NCBI RefSeq assembly: GCF_026250525.1
Contig: NZ_CP111059.1
Span: 1 to 64,000, forward strand
DNA length: 64,000 bases
Origin: Chondrinema litorale
GTDB taxonomy: Bacteria > Bacteroidota > Bacteroidia > Cytophagales > Flammeovirgaceae
Reading direction: 5' to 3'
The translations under genes and the position numbers were made by a program. Positions 17,619 through 26,831 of this stretch are shown here, piece by piece. The notes beneath the pieces are model-generated. The model did no database searches. It was given only the letters and a program-made list of their open reading frames with translations, and was not told the DNA's origin. Position 1 is the first letter of the stretch, and the number at the start of each line of letters is the position of its first letter.

Positions 17619-18518
17619 CTATCTGGCAAATCGGGTTTGTAATTTTCTGATATGTTTAAAATTGAATAGGAATAAACCCACAAAAATGATTGAGTAACCT
17701 ACTAACTGTTGGATATTGAGCTCTTCATTAAAGAAAGTGAACGCCAACATAAAATTCATTAATGGGTTGATGTAAAGTAAAATACCCACAGTGGTTGAGT
17801 TCACTTTATTTAGTGCATATAAGTTTAAGAACAATGGCAATATGGTAAACAGAATGGCAATTGCTGAGATTGTTCCATAAAATGTAAAAGAAGCCGGAGC
17901 ACTATCTAGCAACAGATTAATACTTAAGGATAGAATAAATAGTGAGAAATATATCTGAATAGCTAACATCACCATTCTATCAAACCCTTGATTTTTTCTT
18001 TGTGTAATTAGGTACAAAGCATAAGTTAAAGCTGTAATAAAACTATAGCTCAGTTCTTCGAAAGAACTCATACCTATTAAAGCACAGCTAATAATACATA
18101 TAAAAACAGCTAGCCATTGCATCTTATTGAGGTGTTCTTTAAGAATGGCGACTCCTAAAACTGCTGTAATTACCGGACACATTAAGTAGGTAAAAGAGGC
18201 TGTTTTCACATTGATGTTATTTACAATGTGTATAAAAATGAGCCAGTTAAGCGTAAGCAAAATACCTCCAAAGAGTGTTAACCAAACCACACTCATTCGC
18301 TTCTTCTTTTCAAGACTTTTAAAGTAATACCAGTCTTGTTTTATAGAAGATCTTTTAAAACTAAGTAAAAAGATGGTGAGAAAGAGTGCTGAAAAAAAGA
18401 TTCTAAAGTACAGAATTTCTCCAGGACTAAAGTCTTTTAGTGTTCTTAAGGGGATGGCAAAAACTCCCCATAAAACAAAGGCGCCAATAGCAGCGAGGTA
18501 GTGTTTTTGATTTTCCAT
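17619..18518 (-). CDS. EamA/RarD-type permease (drug/metabolite transporter superfamily)
   Basis: A 299-residue integral membrane protein with about ten helices in two EamA repeats. The start ATG at 18518 gives MENQKHYLAAIGAFVLWG, which opens the first helix; an earlier start would add a stretch not seen in the family. RarD-like features are WGVFAIPLRTLKDFSPGEIL near 17-36 and LTLNWLIFIHIVN near 90. The second repeat ends in LYINPLMNFMLAFTFFNEEL. The substrate is unknown; members export small metabolites or amino acids. Confidence 0.82.
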   Translation of the reverse strand: MENQKHYLAAIGAFVLWGVFAIPLRTLKDFSPGEILYFRIFFSALFLTIFLLSFKRSSIKQDWYYFKSLEKKKRMSVVWLTLFGGILLTLNWLIFIHIVNNINVKTASFTYLMCPVITAVLGVAILKEHLNKMQWLAVFICIISCALIGMSSFEELSYSFITALTYALYLITQRKNQGFDRMVMLAIQIYFSLFILSLSINLLLDSAPASFTFYGTISAIAILFTILPLFLNLYALNKVNSTTVGILLYINPLMNFMLAFTFFNEELNIQQLVGYSIIFVGLFLFNFKHIRKLQTRFAR

Positions 18519-18699
18519 AGCATAAAGTGCCAGTAAGTCAGTAAGTAAAAAATACAATACTGCTTTTGTGCCTATTTAGTTCCAGAAGTTGAGATATATT
18601 TTATCTTTTTATAAGATTAAATAGAATAGATTTAAGATAAAAATATTTGAGGAAGAAAGTGGTTGTGCTATTAAATTTAAAACACATAAAGTATCAAAA

Positions 18700-19185
18700 T
18701 TGAACAAACAAGAAATAATCTGGTTAGCGAGTACAATTACATTCGTATTAATACTGATTGCAGTGATTCTTGACAAAGATGTTTTTAGCTTAAATTCATC
18801 AATTTCTATACAAATTCATGATGCATATTATGTTATCAATAATTTATATGTCGCTATTCCGATCGGAGTGTTTTTGATGTTTGGAGTGTATTTTATAAGA
18901 GTATTAAAAAGTAATTACTCCGACTTAACTATAGATTTAATTTTTTTAGCTTCACTCCTTTTACTAATGCTCTCAGTTTTCAACTTAAAAATGTTTGTTA
19001 CATCAATGGAGGAACTTTCTGGCGGCGTTGGTTTTCCTCCTTTGAATCAAAATTATATTGAAGAGCCCATAGAATCACCATTTGGTTTAATAGAAAACAT
19101 ATTGAGCATTTTTCTATTAGTTTTAAGTTTGATACTAATTTATAGCGGATATAAAACCTTTAAACAGTTTAGCTCAAGAAGTTAA
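18700..19185 (+). CDS. Hypothetical membrane protein with an IHDAYYVI motif
   Basis: A 161-residue protein with four predicted helices (about 7-23, 44-65, 76-95 and 132-150). It starts at a TTG (18700); no ATG is in frame before the first helix. The segment IQIHDAYYVINNLYVAIP recalls the LHDTYYVVAHFHYV segment of haem-copper oxidase subunit I, but the metal-binding His residues are missing, so this may be a small paralogue or chance resemblance. No function can be assigned. Confidence 0.55.
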   Translation: MNKQEIIWLASTITFVLILIAVILDKDVFSLNSSISIQIHDAYYVINNLYVAIPIGVFLMFGVYFIRVLKSNYSDLTIDLIFLASLLLLMLSVFNLKMFVTSMEELSGGVGFPPLNQNYIEEPIESPFGLIENILSIFLLVLSLILIYSGYKTFKQFSSRS

Positions 19186-19201
19186 CTTTTATGTAAGAGT
19201 T

Positions 19202-19603
19202 ATGATTTACAAATTTTATTTTCTGTTTTGGTTTACATTAGCTTTTTCACTCGATGTTTTTGCTCAAACTCATTCAGACTGTTTCAAAAATTATAATTTA
19301 TCAGATTCACTAGCTATTGAATGGCAACAAGATACTATTGGATGTAAGGAATTAAGATTAAAATATTTGTCCATATTTATGGATGGAGATGAGTTAAAGG
19401 GGATGTCAAAACAATGTTTATTAGAAATATTCAGTACTCCGAATTATCATGACTCTGGCAACACTACAGAATACTTTCTTTATTTTATAGGGAACAGATG
19501 TGAAAATAATGAATATACAGAAGATTCTGATTTAATAGAATTGTGGATAACGATTAAAGAAAATGCCATATTTAATTATGGGATAGAGATTAATTGTGGA
19601 TAG
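19202..19603 (+). CDS. Hypothetical secreted protein
   Basis: A 133-residue protein with a signal peptide (FYFLFWFTLAFSLDVFAQ). The mature part has several Cys residues and a pattern of a short helical region followed by strands (LLEIFSTPNYHDSGNTTEYF, YFIGNRC, LWITIKENAIFNYGIEINC). It recalls small periplasmic BamE-like folds but shows no definite motif. It begins 16 bases after the upstream membrane protein and is probably co-transcribed. Confidence 0.55.
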   Translation: MIYKFYFLFWFTLAFSLDVFAQTHSDCFKNYNLSDSLAIEWQQDTIGCKELRLKYLSIFMDGDELKGMSKQCLLEIFSTPNYHDSGNTTEYFLYFIGNRCENNEYTEDSDLIELWITIKENAIFNYGIEINCG

Positions 19604-19623
19604 TAACCTAATTATTAAAACCT

Positions 19624-20787
19624 TTACTTCTTCAACTTACTAAAGTGTTGTATAGAAAACAGATAGCCGAATGAGAATGTAAGCGTTCTGGTTTGAAACG
19701 TGAGTGTTTGCTTGTTAAACTGGTTGAGAATCTCATCGAAATTGTCGGAGTCGCTACTAAATGTGACCTCTTGTGGTAAAATACTTTGCTGCCAACGGCC
19801 TTCTAAAAATATTACACCATCATTAATTTTATATCGTATTCCTGCACCTGCCAAGTAGTGGATATTAAATAGCTTAGCATGTTCTGCATCTTGGGCTTCT
19901 GCAACTGAGGTAGGACTCTCTAAAGGGAAAGAAGGCTCCAATTGACCATTATTATCGGTGTATTCAATTTGCCATTCGTAGATTTCACCATTGTCAAATG
20001 TGTTTTCAATTAAGTAGTTAACTGCCAAGCCACCTTTAATAAATAATTGAAAACGGTTTTTAGAAATTATATTCCATTGTATACCCGACGCAAACTCTAA
20101 AAAGGTAGGGTAGGTATCGCCCGATAGATGATAAATATCTGTTGGGTAATTTTTAGCAGCTACTCCATATGTATCGGCTAATGTTTGGTCAATATTATCT
20201 TGTCCAATATAAGTACCCGGTATATTGTATTTGCCTGTTCTTAACCTAAGTGTTTGATGTCTTTCAGTGTAGATAAGGTTCTTAAATAAAATCAGTCTTT
20301 GATTTAAGTATTGGTTGTGTACCAAGGCTATGCTAAAGCCTTTGTTATTTTTAGATACATTGGTTTTTGCTTTGTGCAAATTTTGCCCAACTGTTACTCC
20401 AATTTCACGCGGAGTAGCTCTAAACATTTGGTAGTAATATCGAAATTTTTCATCCTCGTTGGTCGGGTCTATATCTGGGTTTTCTTGTAAAAGCTTTTGC
20501 ATAGAGGCATAGGCCATACTATCTTGCTGAGTCTGCACATAGCTGCTAAACAGTAGATAATAGGCATCATCTCTTAAATAATTTGGTAGATTATCGATGT
20601 GATTTTCCAGCTTTAGCACTTTAAATACTTTACCATTCTGGTAGTCAAATTGTGCTTGCTCATAGGCTTGCACACTACTTTGGTTTTGTGCTATAAGTTT
20701 GCTGCTAAAAAGCAAAAGGCTTAACAACACCCACAAACAAAAGCTGCTATTACAGTTTACTTTATTCACAAATTTTGATTGTTTCAT
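19624..20787 (-). CDS. Outer-membrane beta-barrel protein with N-terminal TPR-like domain
   Basis: A 387-residue protein. A signal peptide ends near residue 33 (LLLFSSKLIAQ). Residues about 38-125 are helical and TPR-like (AYEQAQFDYQNGKVFKVLKL, DDAYYLLFSSYVQTQQDSMA). The rest is strand-rich with alternating aromatic residues (EFASGIQWNIISKNRFQLFI, YLAGAGIRYKINDGVIFLEG, LTFSFGYLFSI), as in Bacteroidota barrel proteins. Its start overlaps the last 26 bases of the upstream triple-TIR gene, so the two are translated from one mRNA and likely act together. A plausible role is the outer-membrane part of that system. Confidence 0.72.
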   Translation of the reverse strand: MKQSKFVNKVNCNSSFCLWVLLSLLLFSSKLIAQNQSSVQAYEQAQFDYQNGKVFKVLKLENHIDNLPNYLRDDAYYLLFSSYVQTQQDSMAYASMQKLLQENPDIDPTNEDEKFRYYYQMFRATPREIGVTVGQNLHKAKTNVSKNNKGFSIALVHNQYLNQRLILFKNLIYTERHQTLRLRTGKYNIPGTYIGQDNIDQTLADTYGVAAKNYPTDIYHLSGDTYPTFLEFASGIQWNIISKNRFQLFIKGGLAVNYLIENTFDNGEIYEWQIEYTDNNGQLEPSFPLESPTSVAEAQDAEHAKLFNIHYLAGAGIRYKINDGVIFLEGRWQQSILPQEVTFSSDSDNFDEILNQFNKQTLTFQTRTLTFSFGYLFSIQHFSKLKK

Positions 20788-23700
20788 AATCTAACATCTT
20801 TAAGCCGAATTTTTGCCATTCATCTTTCGTGAAAGTTTTTCTGTTCAATTGCTCACATAGATTTTCTGCCATCATATCCATATCTACAGGGTATGCCCTT
20901 AGCTTAGACTGGTTACTTACAAGCAGATACTGGCTATTTGGTGTAAAGGCAATTGATTGAGAAAAACTAAAATCGTCGTGCATCTCGCGGGGTTTGTTAT
21001 CTAGTGAAGACAAATGGCGCAGCAACACTTTTCCATCTAAACTCACTGACGCTAAAAACTGTCCATCATCAGAAAAAGTAATGTCTTTTACCACTCCTTT
21101 ATGGCCATAGAGGTAGTGTATTCCTTCGTTTGCTTTTTCAAAATCTAAGAGTACAATCTTACCACTTGCAAAACCTGCTGCCACTAGATTACCCTCATTA
21201 TTAACTGTTAAGCTGGTGCCTATATCAGATAACAGGTCTGAGTAAAGCATTTTAGCTTTCTTATTCTCTAAAGGAGACTTTGCATATAGTTTCCCTTTTG
21301 CATCTAGAAAAAGTACGTCTCCATTTGGTAGTGTTCCTAAAGCCCTAATACCTTGGCTGTGTTCCAGTAAAAGTTTAGAAGTTTTACTTGCTACATCCCA
21401 CTCATATATTTTTCCATCTAAAGAGGCTGAATACAGTTTTTGACTCGAATAAGAAAAAGCAACACTAGTTACTGCAGAAGCATGTGCTAGTAACTTTGTT
21501 TCTTTATTTTTTGAGAGCTGATATAAATAAACACTGTTTTCATCTTCATTGGCGAATGCCGCCCATGCTCTATCTGGAGAAACAGTTAATGCATCGTTGA
21601 AAAACTTCTTAGTAATCTTAGCCGACTTTGTTTTAGCACTAAATAAGGTTGGTCTGGTATAAACAGACTTTTTATTCTTACCCAAAATGTTGTTTGTGGT
21701 ATCCCATTCCCAGATGCCCATTTCACCATTATAGCCAGTTATAAAACATTGATTATCTATCGTTTTTAAACTCGAAATGGTTGTGCGATCATCAAACACA
21801 GTAAATACATTGTATTCTAATTCTTTAATAGCTTTTGTCGCATCATACAATGCATTATAAATATCAGGGTCGAATTTCGGACCTTGGTAATCTCGATGGA
21901 TTTTTCTAGCATGCAGTGCTATCAAACTTTTTGTAGTGGGGTCGTCTACTGCCAAACTCTTCTCTGCCATATACGAAACTAACGACAGCGCTTCCGAAAC
22001 ATCATTTAACCGCTTTGCATAGTCTTCGGCTTCTTGCGCATTTTTTTCGGCAAGTCGTTTTTGTGCCATTGCCTCTTTACTGTTTTTATTGGCTCTGTCT
22101 TTAAGGATTTCGGCTTCTTGTCGCTTTACTTCAGCTAGTTTTCTTAAAGAATCTGATTCTTCTTTTTCATATTCAGCTCGCATAAATTGCTGCAAAGCTA
22201 TATCTAATGCTGAATCGACTTTCACTTTTTGCCGCTCGGCTTCAAGTCTTTGCCTTTCAGCTTCTGCACGTTGTTTTTCTGCTTCTATTTTTTGCCGCTC
22301 GGCTTCTTCTTTTTGCAGTTTTGCTTCAATTGCGGCTTTTTCTGCTAGTGCTGCTTCTTTAGCCGCTTCTGCACTTTTAAAGTATGCCAAAATACTAAGC
22401 CCAACAGTGGCTAAGAACAAGAAAAGCAGTAAGTAAATAAGTCTACGTTGTTTTCTGGAAGCCCTTTCTTTTTCTAATCGCTTAATTTCCTCCTCTCTCT
22501 TTTCTTGAAGAATACGATCCATTTCTTTTTTACGCTCGTCTTCTTTTTTAAGAAGCACTAACTTGGCATCTTCACTCGCATGAATATAGTGCTGATGTAA
22601 GCCAGTAGGAGCAGGCTGTTTCTTTTCTTCTTGTGCCGATTCTAACCACGCACGCGCAACGTCTAATTCCTTTCCTCTTAATAATAAATCCTCACTCTTT
22701 TCTCTTTCTGCCCATTCAGAAGCTCTTCGTTGCCATTTGGTATGGCTTTGTACGTATTCTCTATCTGTATCTAGCGTAAAAACCAATTTGCCAAAAGTGG
22801 CTTCAAAGTCCTTTCCTTCGAAATCTATCCACTGCACTTTTTTCAAAGATTCAGGAATCTTTGTTTCATCTGTTTTACGCCAAACAACAGGTATAAATCT
22901 TTTATTTAATTCAGAAGCAAATAAAACTTCTCGCTCACAAAATTCAGACTCGATAGAATCTGGTGAAATAATAAATAGAAAGTTATCTGAGCTTTCAATA
23001 CCATTTAAAATCTCTTTTTCGAAGTCACTTCCATCAGCAATACTCTCTTGGTCGAACCAAGTAGTTTTGCCATACACTTGCAGTTTGTTATTAAGTCTTC
23101 TGGCAAAATCAGCATCTTTTCTCGAATAAGATATAAAAACCTCAGTTTTTAGCTGGCCAACTTTAGCCTTACTTGCAGCTATAAAATCTTGATGTAATTG
23201 GGTAGGTAAGTGTTCCCCTCTTCTTAAACCAGCTTTTAGCCAACCTTCTGCTTCTTCGAGATTAAAGCCACGTAGCAAAATACTATCTGTACAATCTAGA
23301 CTTTGCCAGCGGACTGCTTGCACTAAAAACTGTTTGTGTTTAAGAATGTAATTTTCATCTTCTCTTAGCTGAGCGATTAGCTCATCAATGTCTTTTTCGT
23401 AATCCGTTTTGTCTTTGGTAGATCTCAGCTTTCTGTTTTCATCATTATTGGTAAAGTTGATATGCTGAATATACCTGATGCTATCAGGAATTTCATAGTC
23501 TTCTACTAGCTCTACCATTAAAGGAATTACCCTTTTATTAAATGAAAGTGCATGGTCTAATTCTCTTAAACAAAACTCTGACTTGACAGAGTGTGGAGAA
23601 ATTAAAAAGATGAGATTATTCGCTTGCTGAATACCTTCGAAAATAGCGTCTTCATAGGAGTCTCCAACTTTAATATCAGACTGGTCTACCCACGTGGTAA

Positions 23701-24448
23701 AGCCATTTCTCATTAAAGAATGATTGATTTTTTTGCGATAAGCTTTGTCTTTATTGTCGTAAGCAATAAAAACATCGGTCATCATATTTTCTCCATTCTT
23801 GCGAGCTTCAGAAATATACTCACAATGCAATGCAGAAGGTAGGCAAGGTACTTCTTCTCTAAGTGTTGATAGCAGCCATTTTTCTACTTTATCGCGATCT
23901 TTACCCACTGGCAAATGGAGTGGGCTACGCTGATTTTCTTCCCAATAAAGTGCTTGATTGAGTAGTCTTGTATGCTCAAAAACAAATTGTTTTCCCTTTT
24001 CGATAAGTGTAGAAAGCTGTTCTACACCATGTTTAAAATCATCTATTGGTTCCCATTTTTCTAATGGAATATTTTGATCTTCAGCCTCACGCATGTACAA
24101 CCAGTTCAGTTCAGCAACTTTTGGATGTAATATGTCTAGATTGCGCTCAACATGTAAAATGGGAATTATTCGCTTACTATAATGTAGTGCTAGTTCGACT
24201 TCTTTTCTACAAAATGTTGAGCGGTTTGCGTGGGGGGCAATTAAATATATAAAATTATGAGACTTGGCAATGCCAGAGTCAATACGTTTTTGAAAGTCTA
24301 CACCCAATTCAATATCATCCTGATCTAACCAAACCCGATAATTTTTTTCTTCTAGTTTCTTTTTTAATCGAATTGCCAACGCCTTACTTTCATTTCTGCC
24401 ATATGATATAAAAGCATCGTAAGTATCTATTGTTAAGGTAGTTTTCAT
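20762..24448 (-). CDS. Triple-TIR, membrane-anchored coiled-coil WD40 protein
   Basis: A 1,228-residue protein. Three TIR domains lie at about 8-145, 224-360 and 435-560. Each starts with a FISY/FIAY/FISY-type strand and has WxDQxxI (BB loop) and a Glu at the position of the SARM1 catalytic residue: E83 (FCRKE), E296 (FCLRE), E507 (FCERE). Each TIR is followed by a module of the form H-x(8)-AxxW ... WL ... LHxxYIxAS. One hydrophobic helix lies at about 670-690, with basic residues on its N side, predicting TIRs inside and the C-terminus in the periplasm. An Ala/Glu/Gln-rich coiled coil runs at about 693-830, and WD40-like repeats at about 890-1190 (SLDGKIYEWD, LYGHKGVVKDITFSDDGQFL). The end, TKDEWQKFGLKMLDYETIKIC, matches the usual tail of such WD40 proteins (this quote is split as TKDEWQKFGL and KMLDYETIKIC). 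Confidence 0.9.
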   Translation of the reverse strand: MKTTLTIDTYDAFISYGRNESKALAIRLKKKLEEKNYRVWLDQDDIELGVDFQKRIDSGIAKSHNFIYLIAPHANRSTFCRKEVELALHYSKRIIPILHVERNLDILHPKVAELNWLYMREAEDQNIPLEKWEPIDDFKHGVEQLSTLIEKGKQFVFEHTRLLNQALYWEENQRSPLHLPVGKDRDKVEKWLLSTLREEVPCLPSALHCEYISEARKNGENMMTDVFIAYDNKDKAYRKKINHSLMRNGFTTWVDQSDIKVGDSYEDAIFEGIQQANNLIFLISPHSVKSEFCLRELDHALSFNKRVIPLMVELVEDYEIPDSIRYIQHINFTNNDENRKLRSTKDKTDYEKDIDELIAQLREDENYILKHKQFLVQAVRWQSLDCTDSILLRGFNLEEAEGWLKAGLRRGEHLPTQLHQDFIAASKAKVGQLKTEVFISYSRKDADFARRLNNKLQVYGKTTWFDQESIADGSDFEKEILNGIESSDNFLFIISPDSIESEFCEREVLFASELNKRFIPVVWRKTDETKIPESLKKVQWIDFEGKDFEATFGKLVFTLDTDREYVQSHTKWQRRASEWAEREKSEDLLLRGKELDVARAWLESAQEEKKQPAPTGLHQHYIHASEDAKLVLLKKEDERKKEMDRILQEKREEEIKRLEKERASRKQRRLIYLLLFLFLATVGLSILAYFKSAEAAKEAALAEKAAIEAKLQKEEAERQKIEAEKQRAEAERQRLEAERQKVKVDSALDIALQQFMRAEYEKEESDSLRKLAEVKRQEAEILKDRANKNSKEAMAQKRLAEKNAQEAEDYAKRLNDVSEALSLVSYMAEKSLAVDDPTTKSLIALHARKIHRDYQGPKFDPDIYNALYDATKAIKELEYNVFTVFDDRTTISSLKTIDNQCFITGYNGEMGIWEWDTTNNILGKNKKSVYTRPTLFSAKTKSAKITKKFFNDALTVSPDRAWAAFANEDENSVYLYQLSKNKETKLLAHASAVTSVAFSYSSQKLYSASLDGKIYEWDVASKTSKLLLEHSQGIRALGTLPNGDVLFLDAKGKLYAKSPLENKKAKMLYSDLLSDIGTSLTVNNEGNLVAAGFASGKIVLLDFEKANEGIHYLYGHKGVVKDITFSDDGQFLASVSLDGKVLLRHLSSLDNKPREMHDDFSFSQSIAFTPNSQYLLVSNQSKLRAYPVDMDMMAENLCEQLNRKTFTKDEWQKFGLKMLDYETIKICE

Positions 24449-24798
24449 GCGTTGATCTTTGGCTTTTATTTGGTTTTTAAGGTCGCTATTGATTATTGGA
24501 TTTATTATATTTTTTACCTTATTGTAACATTTGTTTTGATAATCTATTGTAAAGAACGCAGGAGGGGGGGAGTTATCGCAGAAGATTGAGCTAGAGATTA
24601 AAATATAGAATTGGTAATAGTATAATTCACTTTGTTAAAACATTGCTATTGGTTTTATATAAGAGTATAAAAATGGAAATAGCACTCTTGTTTCTTTAAA
24701 AAATTTGAAAAAAAGAATACAAAAAATAAAAGCTTGAAACATAAGTAAGTTTATATTTCAAGCTTTTAGGTAACTCGACTTATTGGATAAATATGATT
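24449..24798. other. Intergenic region upstream of the triple-TIR gene
   Basis: About 350 bases, strongly AT-rich, including a G run (24562-24569). It should hold the promoter of the minus-strand TIR gene, but I found no convincing CAAAnnTA (-7 on the minus strand). The terminator of the LamG gene lies at its right end. Confidence 0.4.
24728..24767. terminator. Terminator of the LamG/T9SS gene
   Basis: Perfect 12-bp arms AAAAGCTTGAAA (24728-24739) and TTTCAAGCTTTT (24756-24767). It lies about 30 bases past the minus-strand stop and is symmetric enough to work both ways. Confidence 0.75.
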
Positions 24799-26412
24799 TT
24801 ACTTAATCATGATGATTTCATTCTTTAAAGTTTCTAATGTTTTTATATCCTGAATTTTAATTAGATAGATACCAGAAGGATAATTGCTAACATCAATTAC
24901 AGAATTATTTAAGTGGTATGTTTTCTCAAATGCTACATTTCCTTGAATACTACTTAATTTAACATTGTATGTGGCATCACTTACCATATTTATAAATATA
25001 TTAGAATATGCAGGATTTGGATAAACGAACACTTCTTTATTGTCTCGCAAAGTTTGAATATACTTTACATTTGAGTATCTAAAACTGCCATCATTATCTA
25101 CTAACTTAAGCATATAATATACTTTGTCATTAAATTTACAAAGGCTTTTATCTGAATAAGAATAGCTACTTCTATTATTGGTAGTTCCTGCTCCATCGAT
25201 AATTGTAACCTTATCCCAATCTTTGCCATCGTAAGATCTCAATAGCTCAAAATGCTTGTTGTTAGTCTCCTTGGCTGTTATCCATGATATTTTTGGAGTC
25301 TTACCGATCATCTCTGTATCGAAAGAGATTAATTCTACTGGCAATAAAGATAAATCTGTAAAGGTGTAAAAAGACGATGGATCTAGTTGGTTGTTGTATT
25401 CAGTTAGTAGCCAGTCAGACGATCTTACTATAGTTGAAAATCTTGTTTCATCTATTAGGCCATTAAAGTATCTGCTATCCAATGTATTACCACCAATATG
25501 TATTTCTGTGTTATCGTCTAATAATTGAGTTCCTGTACCAGCAGAGCTTCCTTTCAACTCACCATTAATATACAATTCTTTTGAACCATCGCTACCATCT
25601 CTTGTAACTGCTACAAAGTACCAATTAGAAGTCGAAACCGAAACTGTGCTAATTTCTAAATTGTCATAAGCACATCCACCTCCATCTCCAAAAGCAAGAC
25701 GGTTATTTCTTAAAGCTATAGGAATCATATCATCAGCACAACCAGAAAAGTCTGACCAAATAATGCCAGAGCCTCCATATGCAAAGGCATTCGCATTTGC
25801 ACCGAGAGAAGTAGGATTTATCCATGCAGAGATCGTAAAAGTAGAAGGAGTTTGATTATTTACTGAGATATAATCATTTACTCCATCAAAATATCGACCA
25901 TTACCAATTATTCCACTTGTACTGCTTGAACCATTGTTAGTGCCATCTAATCCATTTACTGTTCCATCTGTTACACTATCTAAATGTAAAACTCTTTCGA
26001 AATTACTATCCCACACATCTGTGGTAGAAGGGTCTGTTGCGATAGAACTATTACCATAATACATTTCAATACTAGTATTAGAGCTACTACTTAAAGTAGG
26101 AATACCTACCCAAACAACTAACTCGCCTGTAGCTGGATCATATTTTTCTATTTGGTGGTCTAAAATCGTAGATTGGTCGTCGCTGGTAAAAATGATATCG
26201 TAGCCATTTGCTTCTTCAATATTGCCACCATTGTCTACATGCTTTAAATCATCTTCTATTACACTAATTAAAAGTGGAAACTGAGTAAGGTCACCTGCTA
26301 CTTTAGTGTGGTCTACTTCAATGGTTTGCATGAAGTTGTATCCAGTCGGTTGAGCATAACTATATAAATTGAAGCCAATAAATAGAATGGAAAGCTGTAA
26401 AGGTTTTCTCAT
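24799..26412 (-). CDS. Secreted DUF2341/LamG protein with T9SS sorting domain
   Basis: A 537-residue cell-surface or secreted protein. After a signal peptide (FIGFNLYSYAQ) comes a DUF2341-like domain (FPLLISVIEDDLKH, YDIIFTSDD, EMYYGN). A LamG/concanavalin-like domain follows at about 150-320 (GNGRYFDGVNDYISV, TFTISAWINP, ELYINGELKG, FNGLIDETRF), a carbohydrate- or surface-binding fold. The C-terminus has the T9SS type A sorting domain (VFVYPNPAYSNIFINM ... YPSGIYLIKI). It is exported across both membranes by gliding/T9SS machinery. The binding target is unknown. Confidence 0.87.
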   Translation of the reverse strand: MRKPLQLSILFIGFNLYSYAQPTGYNFMQTIEVDHTKVAGDLTQFPLLISVIEDDLKHVDNGGNIEEANGYDIIFTSDDQSTILDHQIEKYDPATGELVVWVGIPTLSSSSNTSIEMYYGNSSIATDPSTTDVWDSNFERVLHLDSVTDGTVNGLDGTNNGSSSTSGIIGNGRYFDGVNDYISVNNQTPSTFTISAWINPTSLGANANAFAYGGSGIIWSDFSGCADDMIPIALRNNRLAFGDGGGCAYDNLEISTVSVSTSNWYFVAVTRDGSDGSKELYINGELKGSSAGTGTQLLDDNTEIHIGGNTLDSRYFNGLIDETRFSTIVRSSDWLLTEYNNQLDPSSFYTFTDLSLLPVELISFDTEMIGKTPKISWITAKETNNKHFELLRSYDGKDWDKVTIIDGAGTTNNRSSYSYSDKSLCKFNDKVYYMLKLVDNDGSFRYSNVKYIQTLRDNKEVFVYPNPAYSNIFINMVSDATYNVKLSSIQGNVAFEKTYHLNNSVIDVSNYPSGIYLIKIQDIKTLETLKNEIIMIK

Positions 26413-26831
26413 AATGATTCTAATAAGCTTGGAGTTTAATCTGATTTAGAGAGATAGTTTTTAGGTATAAATCTCATTCTCTATTCACAGATATTAATAA
26501 ATTTATTGTTTTGGTGAGTAACGCTCTACATGGTGTTATAAATTAGACTGTACATTGTTAACAAAACTTAATGTCACATTAAATGTAATATACAATATAA
26601 AAGAATTTAAAAGCTTGGTTATAATAATTCACAAGAGGTAAGAATCATGTAACTTCTTCCATTAATGATCTCATTAGTTTATTATCTAAATTTTACCAGA
26701 CTAGCCTAGTACACTTTCAAGATAATCTAGTTATAGATTTGAGTAGATATGTATCGAGATTTTGTAATTGGGTCACATCCAAAATCACCTAAAAATAGAG
26801 GGGCATTTTTTTTAAACAATAAGCAACTGTT
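26413..26831. other. Intergenic region with divergent promoters
   Basis: About 420 AT-rich bases between divergent genes. A TAGATTTG at 26735-26742 matches the -7 consensus about 90 bases before the GH28 ATG. I see no -33 TTG at the proper distance, no RNA gene and no repeat. Confidence 0.35.

Noticed and set aside
18700..19185. Cytochrome oxidase subunit fragment
   Set aside because: Only a short IHDAYYVI resemblance; haem and copper His ligands are absent.
22180..22370. DNA repeat array
   Set aside because: The repetitive bases simply encode the Glu/Ala/Arg-rich coiled coil of the TIR-WD40 protein.
22089..23129. Plus-strand open frames rich in Ser/Ala/Leu inside the TIR gene
   Set aside because: They are antisense shadows of the coiled-coil and TIR coding sequence, with low-complexity composition and no start context.
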